Source of the DNA: Clostridia bacterium
Lineage (GTDB): Bacteria > Bacillota > Clostridia > Oscillospirales > CAG-272
Reading direction: 5' to 3'
DNA length: 41,216 nt
NCBI GenBank assembly: GCA_017621655.1
Contig: JAGASS010000006.1
Coordinates: forward strand, 1 to 41,216
A model generated the notes under the pieces. That model did not search any database, was not told where the DNA came from, and saw only the letters and a program-made list of their open reading frames with translations. This document shows, in pieces, positions 40,664 through 41,216 of the stretch. Position numbers and translations under genes: made by a program. Each line of letters opens with the position of its first letter. Position 1 is the first letter of the stretch.

Positions 40664-40718
40664 GCGATGAAACTAAGAGCATTCCCTATGGGGAAGGTCA
40701 AATCGCCATGTCCCAATA

Positions 40719-40747
40719 TTGACAAAAAATTTTTGCCGTGATACAAT
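40719..40747 (+). promoter_or_regulatory. Sigma-A promoter of the BspA-like gene
   Basis: TTGACA (40719-40724), a 17-nt spacer and TACAAT (40742-40747). The leader before the start codon is about 85 nt. Confidence 0.82.
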
Positions 40748-40841
40748 ATTTATAGTGAACAAGGCATTTTTTGGCAGTTATGGTAATGTGTTTGAACACG
40801 ATAGATTGTGTTGATTTTCCGCTTGATTTGGAGGAATTGAT

Positions 40842-41216
40842 ATGAAAAAACTATTTGTGATGTTTTTTTCCGTTATGACTATTTGCTTTGTCGCAACGCT
40901 TGGCACAACGGCCGTAAGTGCGGCGACGAGTGGCAAGATAGGCGGTTGTACCTGGTCTTTGGACGGCACCGTGCTTACTATTAGCGGCAACACGTATATG
41001 GGAGCCGGTTCTCCTTGGGGCAAAAGTATTACCGAAGTCATAATCGAAGACGGCGTAACCACCATTGGATATTATGCCTTTGAGGACTGCACAAGCCTAA
41101 CAAGCATAACGATTCCCGATAGTGTAACCTCAATCCGCGATAATGCCTTCTCCGGTTGCACGAGCTTAACGAGCATAACTATTCCCGACAGCGTGACCTC
41201 AATCGGCGATAATGCC
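40842..41216 (+). CDS. BspA-like leucine-rich-repeat surface protein, N-terminal part (cut by window edge)
   Basis: An open frame of 125 codons runs to the end of the window from an ATG 6-7 nt after GGAGGA. A signal peptide (about 1-28, ending AVSAA) is followed by [20 protein letters not shown], the usual lead-in of these proteins. The LRR_5 repeats begin with [20 protein letters not shown] and repeat almost unchanged 23 residues later ([19 protein letters not shown]). Such proteins are secreted or wall-linked and bind host or microbial surfaces. The size and anchor are unknown because the gene continues beyond the window. Confidence 0.88.
   Translation, partial: MKKLFVMFFSVMTICFVATLGTTAVSAATSGKIGGCTWSLDGTVLTISGNTYMGAGSPWGKSITEVIIEDGVTTIGYYAFEDCTSLTSITIPDSVTSIRDNAFSGCTSLTSITIPDSVTSIGDNA

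Noticed and set aside
1..41216. tRNA, rRNA, riboswitch and CRISPR array
   Set aside because: No cloverleaf, rRNA block, recognisable riboswitch core or regularly spaced short repeats were seen on either strand by eye; a covariance-model search was not possible.

Overview
The window looks like chromosomal DNA of a spore-forming, Gram-positive member of the Clostridia (Firmicutes), probably from a gut or rumen habitat. This is inference. It rests on spoIIID, an alpha/beta-type small acid-soluble spore protein with a sigma-G-like promoter, class B sortase, many lipobox lipoproteins, a BspA-like surface protein, near-consensus sigma-A promoters with 17-nt spacers and AGGAGG-like ribosome binding sites. 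No species can be named from the sequence alone.

Layout. 1-141: end of an IS3/IS150-type element, running out of the window on the minus strand. 163-2889 (minus): a two-gene unit encoding a secreted BIG2 + ricin-like lectin + caspase-like (CHAT/clan CD) peptidase and a small lipoprotein, preceded by a 24-codon leader ORF and a hairpin. 2931-3630 (minus): thiN. 3651-6651 (plus): pepT, a metallophosphoesterase, a small lipoprotein and spoIIID. 6653-28323 (plus): the main feature, twelve tandem paralogous lipoproteins of about 533-560 residues that look like DUF4091/GH123-type glycoside hydrolases, introduced by one unrelated small lipoprotein. 28349-30898 (plus): a large glycoside-hydrolase-like protein without a signal peptide. 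30900-31220: palindromic interspersed repeats. 31222-32396 (minus): a THUMP-domain rRNA methyltransferase. 32488-35596 (plus): a divergent PfkB-family kinase, an alpha/beta hydrolase, ruvX and a helical lipoprotein. 35600-35838: a decayed IS3 remnant. 35971-36795: a small charged protein and the spore protein. 36862-40327: plant-type cofactor-independent phosphoglycerate mutase, sortase B and a family 2 glycosyltransferase. 40505-40663: more palindromic repeats. 40842 to the end: the start of a BspA-like leucine-rich-repeat surface protein.

How the array is built. Copy 1 lies behind a small lipoprotein and shares its promoter. Copies 2-5 are packed with 18-nt gaps and look like one operon. 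Copies 6-12 are each a self-contained unit: a TTGACA-17-TAxxAT type promoter, a short leader of nearly constant length, the gene, and a hairpin terminator, with the next promoter starting just beyond. The copies are mosaics: N-terminal, central and C-terminal modules are shuffled between copies, and near-identical tracts between otherwise diverged copies suggest gene conversion. All twelve keep a lipobox cysteine at residue 20 and the adjacent Asp-Glu pair that matches the GH123 catalytic pair. The simplest reading is a surface-anchored, locally diversified set of glycan-acting enzymes or glycan-binding proteins, with the cytoplasmic glycoside-hydrolase-like protein downstream as a possible partner. 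The substrate cannot be read from the sequence.
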